Shown: one piece after another, positions 1 through 10,036 of the stretch
How positions within the stretch are numbered: the stretch's first letter is position 1
Layout of the letters: each line of letters opens with the position of its first letter
Source of the DNA: Meconema thalassinum
Taxonomy: Eukaryota > Arthropoda > Insecta > Orthoptera > Tettigoniidae
NCBI GenBank assembly: GCA_946902985.2
Contig: OX336389.2
Span: forward strand, 1,008,337,441-1,008,401,440
DNA: 64,000 bases
Direction of reading: 5' to 3'
Position numbers and translations under genes: made by a program
Notes under the pieces: generated by a model
The model's database searches: none
What the model saw: the letters and a program-made list of their open reading frames with translations, nothing else
What the model was told of the DNA's origin: nothing

Positions 1-282
1 AGTCATTGGGCAAATTCGTGCTGATCGACTGAAGAGTTACAACTAATAATTTATGGATTGAGTGCTGATTTGTGGCTGGTCCACGTTTGATACAGAAGGC
101 AAGGAGCAACTTACTTGCCCCCATTGGCATGAGAAGCGTCCCATGGGTCTGGCCATATGATGGACCTGGTTGGAACATTCCTAATGGTCTTCCACCCCCA
201 AGTTGTAAACACCTATCGCTGATCACCACCCTGCTGACATAAACCTTCCTATCCCACCCTCAGACTGTGGAGGGTAGGGATA

Positions 283-510
283 GGCCCTTCAACTCGATTT
301 ACCAGCATACGAACCAGCCAAAAACTAGCGTGCGATCTATAACTGGAGTAGAACTGGGCAACCATGGAATATTACTTATTGGACAGCTGAATCTACCTTA
401 TGTCAAGCCTCAGATCAGATTAAAATTCTGAATAGCACTAGGAATCAAACCCAGGATCTTAGGGATAGAAGTCAGAGAATGTAACCCTACACCATAGAAG
501 GCAGCCTTAA
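283..510 (-). repeat. Degraded tRNA-derived SINE (SINE-A), partial
   Basis: The text around 395-450 (GCCTCAGATCAGATTAAAATT, followed by a degraded 'AATCAAACCCAGGAT') matches the better copies at 4080-4200 and 47270-47330, so this is a minus-strand copy of the same SINE. It is heavily diverged and has no protein-coding content. The flanks (1-282 and 511-718) show no gene. Confidence 0.4.
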
Positions 511-718
511 TTTTTTTTAACTTATTTCACTATAAGTACTATAGTGATCCAGTAACAGCACAATTTAAAGAGTGATTTAAGAAATAGCATAAATAAACAT
601 TAATTGTTGTCACTTCAACAACACTTTGGTCATCAGCACTGTCTATTTGGGTGTGTGGACTGAATTTGTCTGATAACTAGTGTGTCTGTAGCGACTGCAG
701 TAGTGTACAAAGTCCACT

Positions 719-1085
719 TCATGGCGCAATGGCTAGCATTCTTGGCTTTTACCCTTGAGGTCTGGGTTGGATTCCTGGCTGTGCCAAGAAATTTAATTCT
801 GAGGGCTGCAACAGGGTCCACTCAATCTCGAGAGGCAAAATTGAGAAGAGGTGGGTTTGATCCCCATCTCAACCATACTGAATGTGGATTTACGCGTTTT
901 TCCCACTTCTCGAGGCAAATACCAGGATGGTTCCTAAATAAGGCCAGGCCACTTCCTTCCCAAATACACACACTATTACAGACATCACAATAATATGGGC
1001 TATCAGACAAATTCTACACGTACCTAAGTACATGGGGCTAAATTACCATAATGTCCAAGGCCCTCAAATGAAACAACAAAAATAA
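719..1085 (+). repeat. tRNA-derived SINE (SINE-A), near full length
   Basis: The head carries pol III-like A-box text (AATGGCTAGCATTC) and a B-box-like GGGTTGGATTCC, followed by the family body GCCAAGAAATTTAATTCTGAG. The end (CCAAGGCCCTCAAATGAAAC) is the reverse complement of the 'GAGGGGCTTGGACA' end seen in minus-strand copies at 3840 and 45730. Small open frames on both strands here are shadows of the SINE. Confidence 0.6.
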
Positions 1086-2112
1086 CTTAATTAAATAACT
1101 AAATAATTGCTGGTGATAGTACCCGTGCCTGAGAAGAATAATTATTTTTACCATTCACTCTCAAATGTTGAGTACTGACCAATGTAGATCAACATTTTGC
1201 TGCTCCAGGCCTTGAGGCCAGACTACAACAGGATTTCAATCATTCCTATTTTCAACTCCAGGCAAATTACGATACTTCTTAATACAGAACAATAGCCACG
1301 TTCCAACTCATTTAATTTCATTCACCTTCATCAACTTCTCTAATGAGGTACAAACAGTATATAAATCCAGGACTTAGGCGGACTTGGTCAATCAAGGTTC
1401 TACAGATTCTTACATCTTACTTCAATCTTCAATACTCTTCAGTGTCGACCAGGCATATTCTCAGTCGCTCGAGCACGTGAATATGTACCTCAAACTTCGC
1501 AGTGTTATCAACATCAGAGTATTGGTGCTAGTATGCAGTGTATAATACAGTATTTTGTGTTCTGCCATATCTTAGACAGATGTACGAGTATACATTTAAA
1601 TTGTCAATCAGATGTAGCAGTGGTTCAAGATCGCTAAACATGTCCTGATGCGAGACCTTGCTAAATAGAATAGTAATTAGCCTACAGCCAAGATGGAAGC
1701 AGAATGGACTTTGGCCAGCAATGACATAAACGAGGTGTGTTTCATCGAGCGAGCCGGGCACTCATTATCATCCCCAGGAGGTCCTCAAGCCAACGTAAAC
1801 ACGCCAAATCTCTGGCCAATTACACTGGAAATCAACTTCTAATCGTATCAGCTCAAAGTCTCGCATAAATTGTGGATATTTACAGAATAGAATTTTAGAA
1901 TCACTTTTCATGGTTTATTATTTCACTACAGTAGTTGGTTTCCAATTCAATTTAAAGGATCGCAGTGCAAAGAGTTATCATGAATAAGCTTTATTGTCCC
2001 ACTCCCACTTGCTCCGACACTAGTTGGATCTTAACATCGATTTTTGTGACATTGATTTACCTAATTCGTTAATTTTGCTGTCAACTTTCATTTGTATTGC
2101 CTGATCCATCAC
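1086..2112. other. Non-coding stretch, no gene recognised
   Basis: No convincing coding region or repeat was found over about 1 kb. The segment lies in what would be intron 2 of the minus-strand prenylcysteine oxidase gene. The only noteworthy text is a plus-strand TATA-like sequence near 1358, listed separately. The 77-codon minus-strand frame at 1528-1761 has no recognisable motif. Confidence 0.5.
1358..1392 (+). promoter_or_regulatory. Candidate TATA plus initiator (weak)
   Basis: TATATAAAT at 1358-1366 is followed, at core-promoter spacing, by TCAATC with its A at 1390, about 32 nt from the first T. Downstream, an ATG at 1483 opens a 20-codon hydrophobic peptide (MYLKLRSVINIRVLVLVCSV) that stops at 1545, with a weak GTATAA just before the stop that could be a donor. 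This arrangement resembles first exons of short secreted-protein genes, but no second exon was recognised and the spot would lie in intron 2 of the opposite-strand gene. It may be chance. Confidence 0.2.
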
Positions 2113-2342
2113 CGACTGGCTGCGTGGCTCAGCGGTAAAGTTCTCACTTGCTGAACCCAAGGGTGCAGGATCGAATCCTGGCGCAGTCAGTCAGCATTTG
2201 AGAGTACGCGAATGTGAGAGAGCCGTGTCAGTAGATTTACTGGCACATTAAAGATCCCCTTCAGGGCTAAATTCCGGCACCCCAGCATCTCTAAAAGCCA
2301 ATGTAGTTAAAAGGGATGTAAAACCAACAACATTATTATTAT
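2113..2342 (+). repeat. tRNA-derived SINE (SINE-B)
   Basis: The head CTGCGTGGCTCAGCGGTAAAG (pol III A box) is followed about 35 nt later by GGATCGAATCCTGG (B box). The body (GGCACATTAAAGATCCCCTT, ATTCCGGCACC) and the 3' tail ACATTATTATTAT are typical of a dispersed insect SINE family. It is not a functional tRNA, because the sequence continues as SINE body immediately after the B box. Confidence 0.7.
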
Positions 2343-2596
2343 GATCCATCTCCTGAATTTTGCCTATCAAATTTATCTGTAGCTTCATTCAAAATCCTAC
2401 TCTGCTCGGCTAACATTTTTCTCTGCTCAGCTAACTTAAGATCTATGCTACTCTCAATACTCCTACTTTGTTCATCTAACTTCTTGCTCTGTTCAGTTAT
2501 GAGGATCGTCAGGTTGTGAAGCTTGTGATTTAAACCTCCAGTATGGGGGGGTTGTGCAAGTCTTTCTAATGATGTGCTTAGGTAACCTGCACACAA
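2339..2596 (-). pseudogene. Possible gypsy gag fragment (coiled coil)
   Basis: This 85-codon minus-strand frame is dominated by heptad-like EQSRKLDEQSRS / AEQSRILNEA repeats. The composition resembles the DTQSSDLSTQINNQSSEF coiled coil of the Gag encoded at 8200-9924, but it is not the same sequence. I read it as a scrap of a related LTR-element gag next to SINE-B. No capsid or zinc-finger text follows, and a chance repeat-rich frame cannot be excluded. Confidence 0.35.
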
Positions 2597-2794
2597 TGAA
2601 GAGGATGAGGATGTAACAAACTTCCTGTCCCCAATCCAGGGGAATTAGTCATATGAGGGTAAAATCCTACAATTTGGCCAAGAAACAAGCACGAGGACTT
2701 TGGGACCAATGGTTAGTACACAAACCACTTAACCACAGTCAGACAATTAACATATTGGTGCTAGATGTATGCTAGAAGTATCAGGCAGACTTAC

Positions 2795-3004
2795 CTAATC
2801 TTTGTATGAAGGATCTCATAAGTAGATTTCTGGAATGAATGACAGATCCTCCCAATTCATACTCGTCCTCACCTAGAGATGTTGTCGCTAAGCGACCTCC
2901 AATATTCTTGGACTCAAACAAGTCAATATGAGATATATCAGCTTTAAAAAACTCTTCCAGATAGTGCACTGTAGCAGCGCCCCCTATGCCGCCACCTATC
3001 ACAG
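2795..3004 (-). CDS. Prenylcysteine oxidase-like, exon 2 (FAD-binding N-terminus)
   Basis: Prenylcysteine oxidases are FAD-dependent thioether oxidases that cleave prenylcysteine to free cysteine and a prenyl aldehyde, in the lysosome or secretory route. The 210-nt exon encodes VIGGGIGGAATVHYLEEFF, a GxGxxG dinucleotide-binding loop, then FESKNIGGRLAT (the acidic end of beta-2 and the conserved GGRLAT) and ELGGSVIHSRNLLM. This is the expected order and spacing of the PCYOX1 N-terminus. The boundaries are clean: acceptor TTTGGTCTTTCAG|CT on the high-coordinate side and donor TTAG|GTAAGT at 2789-2794. Both ends are phase 1. No frame lesion is visible. The upstream partner is the signal-peptide exon at 34797-34887. 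Exon 3 is not in the window. A processed or dead copy is unlikely given the intact splice sites, but only two exons can be judged. Confidence 0.87.
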
Positions 3005-3339
3005 CTGAAAGACCAAAACAATAAATTAAACTAGATATCTTGAGACAAAGACATATCAATATCAGAAACCAAACAAAATAATAACAGTAAAAATCTTTGA
3101 AACTAACCAATGAATCCTTAACCTTTACACTGCTACGCCCGGGATATCTCAGGTGCGGTAGAACGTCACCTCCTTGCTGCGCCAGAGATATCTCGTCGGC
3201 AACTTCATCTGAATAACATACTTTTAAAAATGTATTCAGCATGGAGGGGTTTGATAGACTCTCACAATATTAGCAGTGAAAAGGTTAAAAGAGCCAAGAA
3301 AAAGATTTATACGCATCAAAAACATTTATTTTCTTCTTG

Positions 3340-3640
3340 GTTCTTGCTAAGGGCTTTGGACATCTCGGTGATCTGTCCATGAAGAGATGAAAATGCGCAG
3401 TCCCCAATCCAAGGAAATTAACCATATGAAGGTAATTTGTCTGATAACCTGCGTTTCTGATGTGATGTAAAAGTATGACTAACTGTAATTTCTAGGTTCT
3501 AGGATTGGGGTAGGGGCCCTGGGTCTTGAAGTTAGGTATAACCACGACATGTGCCTGAGGAAAAAAACACTATCAATGTTGGGATTTGAACCTTCCATCT
3601 CTAGATTTCAAACTCCCCCTTGCAGTCTTGAAATTAAGAC
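3340..3640 (-). repeat. Degraded SINE-A copy
   Basis: The blocks 'GGGCTTTGGACATCTCGGTG', 'AATTTGTCTGATAACCTGCG' and 'GGGATTTGAACC' parallel the better minus-strand copy at 3838-4160. The copy is too diverged to place its ends. A (TAA)n run at 3708-3722 follows. Confidence 0.35.
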
Positions 3641-3827
3641 ATAGGATAATTATTTCAACCCACTTTCTTATATAGCACTACTGGTGTTACTCTGATAAGA
3701 TATAATAATAATAATAATAATTATGCCAGGCAATGGCCAATGGCTGATAGATATCTCAAAAGCCTCTGACTACATATCCCAAAATAATCTTTGCACAAAA
3801 CGAAATAATATTGGATTTGGAATCATG

Positions 3828-4215
3828 TTGTTGTATTTGAGGGGCTTGGACACTGTGGTCATTCAGCCCAATGTACTTGGGTGTGAGTGGAATTTTTATC
3901 TGATAACCTGTTTTATTGTGATGGCTGTATTAGTGTGTGTACTTGTAATTCAAGTGAGAATTGGGAGGAGGTGGCCGTGGCCTTATGTTAGGAACCAACC
4001 GAGCATTTGCCTGGAGTAGAAGTGGGAAACCATGGAAAACCACTTCCAAAATGGTTGAGATGGGAATTGAACCGTCTTCTAAGTTTTCCTTACAAGGCTG
4101 AGTGTATCCCTTTCCAGGCCTCAGATCAGAATTAAATTTCTTTGCCAGAGCCGGGATTCCAACCCGGACCGACAGCCAAGAATGCTAGCCACTACACCAC
4201 AAGGTGGTTAGCAAG
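3828..4215 (-). repeat. tRNA-derived SINE (SINE-A)
   Basis: On the minus strand the head reads TGGTGTAGTGGCTAGCATTC (A box), then GGGTTGGAATCCCGG (B box), then AGAAATTTAATTCTGATCTG. The far end, GAGGGGCTTGGACA in window orientation, is shared with copies at 45730 and 56670. The gypsy element starting at 4250 inserted just beyond its head. Confidence 0.65.
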
Positions 4216-4249
4216 GATTTAATCCGTTTTATTGTATCCAAGTTAGTGT

Positions 4250-5515
4250 TGTAATCTATCAATTCTTGCCACAAGATGGCTTCACCCAGAGAAGCCATTT
4301 GTAACTTTGAAGATACAAAAATTAAATAAAAATGAATATTCTGCCTCATAAATGGCCTTTCTTTAAAATTTAAACAAACTGACATAATTAGTACTGTAAT
4401 TGAACAAATCCACCTTATCGAAACTCTTCTCATCTCCGGGCGTGTGCAGATATTCTGAAAGGACTGGCTCGTACATAGGCCTTACCAAAACCTCCTATAA
4501 ATTAATAAAGATGAAGGAAGGTTTACATGCATCTAACTAAAAAGAAACTATCGAATTTAAATTTGCTTTATATTCTGAGCTGCATGCAAGAAATTAATGA
4601 ATATAATAAAAAGTGACACACAAGAGATGCAATTAAAAATATATAATATAATAATATAATAATAATAATAATTAGGCCTTTAAAGATTTCTTAGTTTGTT
4701 TTTCACATTACCGGTAATGCCGTCGTCTGCCCAATATGTCCATTTCATCACCACTTTGAAGCTGGTCAGCCATGCCATTATGGTTTACCGCCATGAAGGT
4801 CTTCTTCAACTTAGCACAGTTATCTTGATGGGTATTAGCCCTACTATGATTGTGGCATTACAGCCAGAACCCAATCACGTGGTACCCTCCATACTAAAAC
4901 AATTCGGAGGTACCGTACGGTCTTCAAGCTTTCCGTAGAAACACCAAGCGCTCAGCTCAAGAGAGACACCCTACACAACCTGACATCTCAAAGTCCAGCG
5001 AGACAATCTCTTCCGCAGTGCATCCAGTAGCTTGCTACCACACGTCTGAAACCCACAGCTCCTTCCAGGAAGTCTTATTGTCATACGCCTGCTTGTCCAT
5101 TCCACTCCTAGCAAGGCCCCCTGGCTGCTTCCTCCTCACCCTCCCCGGGGTAAGCGAGCATACCTGCTCGAGACAATAGTGTCCATAAATGCTGCCTCCT
5201 GTACGTGTGACCAAAACATGAACCTGACTCCTGGTTCAGTGGTCCGAACAATATTAATAAACTTTCTTAGACAACATACGATTAGAGCTAGCTTCAGAAT
5301 CTCGTCAATAGTGACCTAAAATACATTGAATAATTAATAATAAAAAGTATTCGTATATGATAATAGTAATAATAATAATAATGACACTGCGTCTACTGCA
5401 GACGTGTCCAATGCAATTGAACACGTTGCCAACACGATAACATGATATAAAGAAATAATAAACCCACTAGCCTACATTAAAACTGTCATGGGGGACTCAT
5501 AAAATATAGGTTACA
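4250..5515 (-). repeat. 3' LTR of the gypsy element
   Basis: This 1266-bp direct repeat matches 10037-11303. The ends are TG...CA on the minus strand, and the preceding GTGT (4246-4249) is the target duplication. It holds (TAA)n tracts near 4655 and 5370. The 80-codon plus-strand frame at 4696-4938 recurs identically in the other LTR and is not treated as a gene. Confidence 0.95.
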
Positions 5516-5538
5516 GAACGCCCCCTTGCTTTTCATTC
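5516..5538 (-). other. Polypurine tract of the gypsy element
   Basis: On the minus strand AAAAGCAAGGGGGCG lies directly before the 3' LTR start (CTGTAACC). This is where plus-strand priming by a polypurine tract is expected in LTR retrotransposons. Confidence 0.7.
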
Positions 5539-5644
5539 ATTTGGTCCTATACCATAGAATAAAAAGCAATCCTTTTAGGCATGACTTCCCTTCCAAAATC
5601 CTAACTCCTTCCTTCCACAAATATATACACAACCAACAGGGCTA

Positions 5645-8217
5645 CTAGGATATGTACATCCTCAGATTGGAAATATTGTAAATCCCTAGCACCCTTCCGT
5701 CCTTTGTAAGGAGCTCGTACGCACAGGCCCCTAATTTCCGTGCAATTTCATACGGTCCTTCATACAAATGAAAAAATTTACTCACCAATTTCTGGTCTGC
5801 GGACGAGACATGAGGCACCCTCAAAAGCACAAGGTCACCTACATCTAACTTATCTCCTGCCCGCTTCCCTTGCTGCTTCTGCCGTTTCTTACTGGCCTTA
5901 CATAAATGTTCCCCAGCTAACCTGATACTTAAATCTCTGGGTACGGCCTCCCCTGTCCTCAAACCCAAAATCATGGCAAGTTCGCTGACAGGCTTCCTGC
6001 CCAGCTGGACTTCTATGGGAGTGCGACCCGTGCTCTCGTGTTTAGTTACATTGAGCCAACGCTCAACGTCCTCAAGCATCGAAAACCAGGCATTATGTCG
6101 CTCACTCACATAAGTCCTAAACATGCGCCCTAGTTCTCTCATTACTCTCTCAGACATGTTTCCTTGGGGATACCTAATAGAGGAATACGTACACTGTATT
6201 CCCAGTTCACTCAACTTGGTCCTCCATATCTTCGAGGTGAACTGAGAACCGTGGTCTGAGAGTATTCGGAGTGGCTTACCAAACTCCGGAACATATTTCC
6301 CCAGTATGCAATTTACACAACCCCTCCCCGTGGCCTGTCTTAGAGGATAGAGCTTAACATACTTGGAAAAGGCATCAACAACGACAAACACATATTGGTA
6401 GCCATACTGAGACTTCACCAACGGCCCATAGAGGTCAACACACACCAACTCACCTGGTTTCTGAGTTAAAACAGCCTGCCTTGGCCCTTCTAAATACCTT
6501 GTGGGGTGCTTGCACTTCTGACACAACTCACATGTTGCTAGGGTTTTTCTGACTTCCCTGCCCATGTTTTTCCAGAAGAAGTTCTCCTGAATAGCACCCA
6601 ACACCTTCTCTGCACCATAGTGGCCTAACTCCTTATGATAAAACCTGATAATATCATACCTCAAAGACTTAGGAACCCACACGCACCATCTCTCGCCAAA
6701 GCATTTCCTAGTTAGCAAGTCGTTAAAAAGCCTGAATTCCTTATTACCCCTCTTAGCAATGCTCATATGTTCCATTTCCTCGAGTTCCCGATAAATGTCC
6801 AGAATCTCCTCGTCCTTGCATTGTTCCTCTCTCATTTTACCCAACTTTAACCTCTCCCCGTCCCTATCTGAAATCCTAGTTACACAGACCAAAATTCCTT
6901 CCTCTCTCCTAGCTTCAACTCCCTCCCCAGCAATTTCCGGGTGGCGACTCACAAAATCCGCGAATGCGTTTTCTGACCCTTTTACATGAAATATATCAAA
7001 ATCGTACTCTTGGATCGCCAATATCCACCTAGAAAGCCGGTTCGAGGTTATCCTACATGTCCTAAGAAACGTAAGTGCGTTATGGTCTGTATAGATTAGG
7101 AATTTCCGGCCAAGCACATAGGTCCGGAACTTGCCCAGCGAATACATAATGGCTAGCAATTCCTTCTCACTAGTAGTGTATCTTTTCTCCGCGGAATTTA
7201 GACCTCTACTAGCGAGTGACACGATGCCTAGATTACCATCCCCATCCTTCTTAATCACTACTACCAACGGATTGACATACTGGCTCCTACTGAATTCGAT
7301 CACCTCATCGTTTAGCATCTGCGAAATGACATCATCTACTGCTTTGACATGGGCGTGTGGTATCGGGTATCTAACACCATTAAAACTAGACCTATCGGTG
7401 ATCTCGAAACTATGCTCGTAAACATGTGTCCTACCAGGTTTGTCAGAGAACACCTCACTGTGCTCTCTAAAGACTTCTAACAACTGAGCCTTCTGCTCTA
7501 CCTCCAACATGGTATCTTCCACAACACTTGAAAATTCGCCTTCACGCTCCTCTTCCACTACCATACTACAACTTTGAATATCCTCTGATACCATGTCGCT
7601 ACTAACCTCACTGACTTCTTCCTCTTCATTTAAAACCTGGACACACACTGATATACTCACAAAGGTTCCCGAGTCCACCTGATAACTCAGACTAATCGTA
7701 TCAAAATTCTCACCCCACTTGAATCTCACCTTAGATTCGCCATAATCAAGCTTACACATCTGACTGCTTAGCCAATCCGCACCCAATATGACAGGATACA
7801 CTAACTTCGCGACCACTAGAAAACTCTGACGACCACATTTCTCATCAATGTACATAGGTGCGACAACCTGTCTACGCACTCTCTGTGACTTAGTCCCAAC
7901 AGCAGACAATATAAATATATTGGACACAGGAATCTCCTCTATGGCTTCTCCTTTACTCTTAACCTCATCATAAAAGCCTGCCTTAATGCAAGAACACATG
8001 CTCCCTGAGTCCAATAAGGCATCGACGACTTGACCCCATATCTTCACCTTAATCACAGGACTGATCAACGTAGGCTCACATCTCTCCTGCATAACCTCAA
8101 CCTGGTCATCTAACAATTCCTTTCTAACATCAAGGTCGTATTCTATCTTCTTCAACACATGAACTGGAATACTGGGATGGGACCCTCTATCTGACCGTCT
8201 TAAAGAGCCCTGTTCCC
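5645..8217 (-). CDS. pol: Gypsy Pol: protease, residual RT, RNase H end, integrase
   Basis: The frame is open from the frameshift site (8218) to the stop; the first possible start codon is GTG at 8158. Counting from 8158: the aspartic protease has LLDSGS near residue 50. The reverse transcriptase starts normally with NPLVVVIKKDG near 300 but passes straight into GNLGIVSLASRGLN, which belongs to RNase H. The whole RT palm, including the YxDD box, and the first RNase H aspartate are therefore absent. RNase H keeps the EKELLAI and YTDHNAL motifs. The integrase has an HHCC zinc finger (HKELGHYG ... CELCQKC), a catalytic core (VDLYGPL, ILSDHGSQF, SERVMRELG; 34 residues between the last two acids by my count) and a C-terminal GPYEI module. 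The junction near 7236-7247 carries a GATGG repeat, suggesting a microhomology-mediated in-frame deletion. No stop interrupts the 837 residues. Confidence 0.9.
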
Positions 8218-9924
8218 GTTTAAATTACTCGGCTGAGCTGACTGTCTCTCTTCTTCACGCCCCCTATTCTCTAACTGCCTTTGTTCCTCAGGTCCCCGAT
8301 TTTCTGCCTGCCTCTGTTCTCCGCGCCCCCTATTCCGAAAATTCCCTTGGTCACCCCTATCCCTATTTACAAAATTTCCTCTATCATTCCTCACAAAGTT
8401 ACCTGGCCTATCAATATTCCTACGCTCATAATGCCTATTCCCTTCCTCCTGATACCCCTGATCGTAATTTCCTTCCCTTCCCTGTTCTTGCCTTTTGCCT
8501 CCCATTCTACCCAAAGTATCAAACCTTTCTAACACACGTTCCATGTCCTTAATCGTATTTACATCCTGCATGACTACGGCCATCTTCACCTCATCAGAAA
8601 AATGACGGGCCATACGCCTAACAATATCACCTTCAGAAGAACTAGTGTCTAAATTCTGACTGATAAGGACATGTGTGAGGAAATACTCCGTCATGCTCAC
8701 CCCCTGATTCGACTGATACCTCCCAAAAGAAATCTTGTCTCTTTCTCTTCCTTTAGTCTGTTCGTTCCAGAACTTTCCCTCAAACTTCTGCCTAAAATCT
8801 TCTAACCCCTGAAAACCTCCCCTAAAAACTTGATACCAAGATTTAGCCTCCCCCACAAAAGCTAATGATATGATTTCCTCAACAATATCCCAGTCTAAAG
8901 TCCCATCTTCTAACCCTTTCGAAAACCTCTTCTGAACAACTTTAACAAACTCCATAGGGTTAAACTGCCTTCCACTAAATTTAGGTAAGTCAGATTCCCG
9001 ATAGAAGTTACTATGTCCTACCGAGTGATTACAATTTTCCTTATTTGACTTGGCCTGATTCAGCTCTCTTCTTAATTTCAAATTTTCGCTCTCATTAAAG
9101 GATTTCAGTTCACTAATCTCCTTTTTTACGCTCTTATCTACCATCGTTACTCTGGCTGAAGACACCGCTAGCTCCTGTTCCAAAAACACCTGCTTATTTC
9201 TAATCTCAGTTATATCCTTCATCTCTTCCTCTACAACTATCAACCTCTCACTAACTTCTTTCGTGACAATGGCTACCTCATTACTCACCTCGCCTATCTG
9301 CTTATCAACAGTATCCATAATGCCCTGCCTCTGTAAGCTCATCTTCTTCTCAACTTGCTCGAATCTTTTATCTACCATCTCAATTCTACTGGCAATTTCC
9401 TGACGAATTTCCTTATAGCCTTTACTCATACTTTCTACAATCTTATTAATTTTGCTCTCTAAATCCGTACTTTGAATGTCTATCTTAGTACTAAATTCAC
9501 TGCTTTGATTATTAATTTGAGTACTTAAATCACTACTCTGAGTATCCATTTTATTACTTAAATCACTTAGTTTACTACTGAATTTAGACATCATCTGCTC
9601 CATTAACTTGATCATCTGTGAGTTTTCCCCCAGCCCTACATTTTCCTCGTCACTATTCACTCCCATTCCTAACTCCTTGCTAGTTGCAACATCATCTTTC
9701 TCGGCCCCCTCACGTCCCTCCAACGTACCAGAAATCACATCCTTATCTGCCATTTTACTAAGAACTACTCTCGAATTTGTGGAATCTGACCGCTTATTGG
9801 TCTGCCTGTTTGACTGACTCCTGCCTCTTCTAGAATGACCAAGAGTGCTTCTGTCAACACTTCTAGATCTCAACTTTAATAAATCAGGCTCACTCTTATT
9901 ACTTAGCATACCCTCCAAAATCAC
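8200..9924 (-). CDS. gag: Gypsy Gag polyprotein
   Basis: The frame has 574 codons and no lesion. The N-terminal 70 residues are Ser/Arg-rich (RSRSVDRSTLGHSRRGRSQS). Residues of about 100-300 form a long coiled coil with repeated QSSDLSTQI-type heptads. A capsid-like segment follows (DLPKFSGRQFNPMEF, then GEAKSWYQVF), typical of gypsy Gag. The tail (about 480-574) is rich in Arg, Gly, Asn and Gln (NFRNRGRGEQRQ) and has no CCHC zinc knuckle, so RNA binding is probably by the basic RG-rich tail. The protein would assemble the retrotransposon particle. The same transcript reaches Pol by -1 frameshifting at 8218-8224. Confidence 0.88.
   Translation of the reverse strand: MILEGMLSNKSEPDLLKLRSRSVDRSTLGHSRRGRSQSNRQTNKRSDSTNSRVVLSKMADKDVISGTLEGREGAEKDDVATSKELGMGVNSDEENVGLGENSQMIKLMEQMMSKFSSKLSDLSNKMDTQSSDLSTQINNQSSEFSTKIDIQSTDLESKINKIVESMSKGYKEIRQEIASRIEMVDKRFEQVEKKMSLQRQGIMDTVDKQIGEVSNEVAIVTKEVSERLIVVEEEMKDITEIRNKQVFLEQELAVSSARVTMVDKSVKKEISELKSFNESENLKLRRELNQAKSNKENCNHSVGHSNFYRESDLPKFSGRQFNPMEFVKVVQKRFSKGLEDGTLDWDIVEEIISLAFVGEAKSWYQVFRGGFQGLEDFRQKFEGKFWNEQTKGRERDKISFGRYQSNQGVSMTEYFLTHVLISQNLDTSSSEGDIVRRMARHFSDEVKMAVVMQDVNTIKDMERVLERFDTLGRMGGKRQEQGREGNYDQGYQEEGNRHYERRNIDRPGNFVRNDRGNFVNRDRGDQGNFRNRGRGEQRQAENRGPEEQRQLENRGREEERQSAQPSNLNGNRAL
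8218..8224 (-). promoter_or_regulatory. -1 ribosomal frameshift heptamer TTTAAAC
   Basis: On the minus strand the end of gag reads AAT TTA AAC in the gag frame, which is the X XXY YYZ arrangement for TTTAAAC. Slipping one base back gives a frame without stops that runs directly into pol, while the gag frame ends 15 nt later at TAA (8200). The pol frame is -1 relative to gag. A downstream stimulatory structure would have to form in the G-rich text that follows; I could not fold it. Confidence 0.75.
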
Positions 9925-10020
9925 TGAACATATATACCCTTCCTAAAATACCCGATCAGATTTCACAAATTACCTGTGCGTACTGCCATACTATGCACCA
10001 GCCAGCCTTATTCACACTCC

Positions 10021-10034
10021 ATAGTTGGGCGCCA
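10021..10034 (-). other. Primer binding site of the gypsy element
   Basis: On the minus strand TGGCGCCCAACTAT starts 2 nt after the 5' LTR end. The TGGCGCCCAAC core fits the 3' end of a tRNA-Lys, the primer commonly used by gypsy elements. The tRNA assignment is from memory of the family. Confidence 0.7.
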
Positions 10035-10036
10035 TT

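Noticed and set aside
1528..1761. Possible exon 3 of the prenylcysteine oxidase gene
   Set aside because: The 77-codon frame lacks the residues expected after the exon 2 LG junction and has no acceptor in the required phase that I could find.
2113..2190. tRNA-like sequence with A and B boxes
   Set aside because: The acceptor stem does not close and SINE body follows; the same applies to the heads at 11371, 35430, 719 and 4145-4210.
4696..4938. 80-codon plus-strand frame repeated at 10484-10726
   Set aside because: It lies antisense inside both LTRs and is identical only because the LTRs are; no motif supports a gene.
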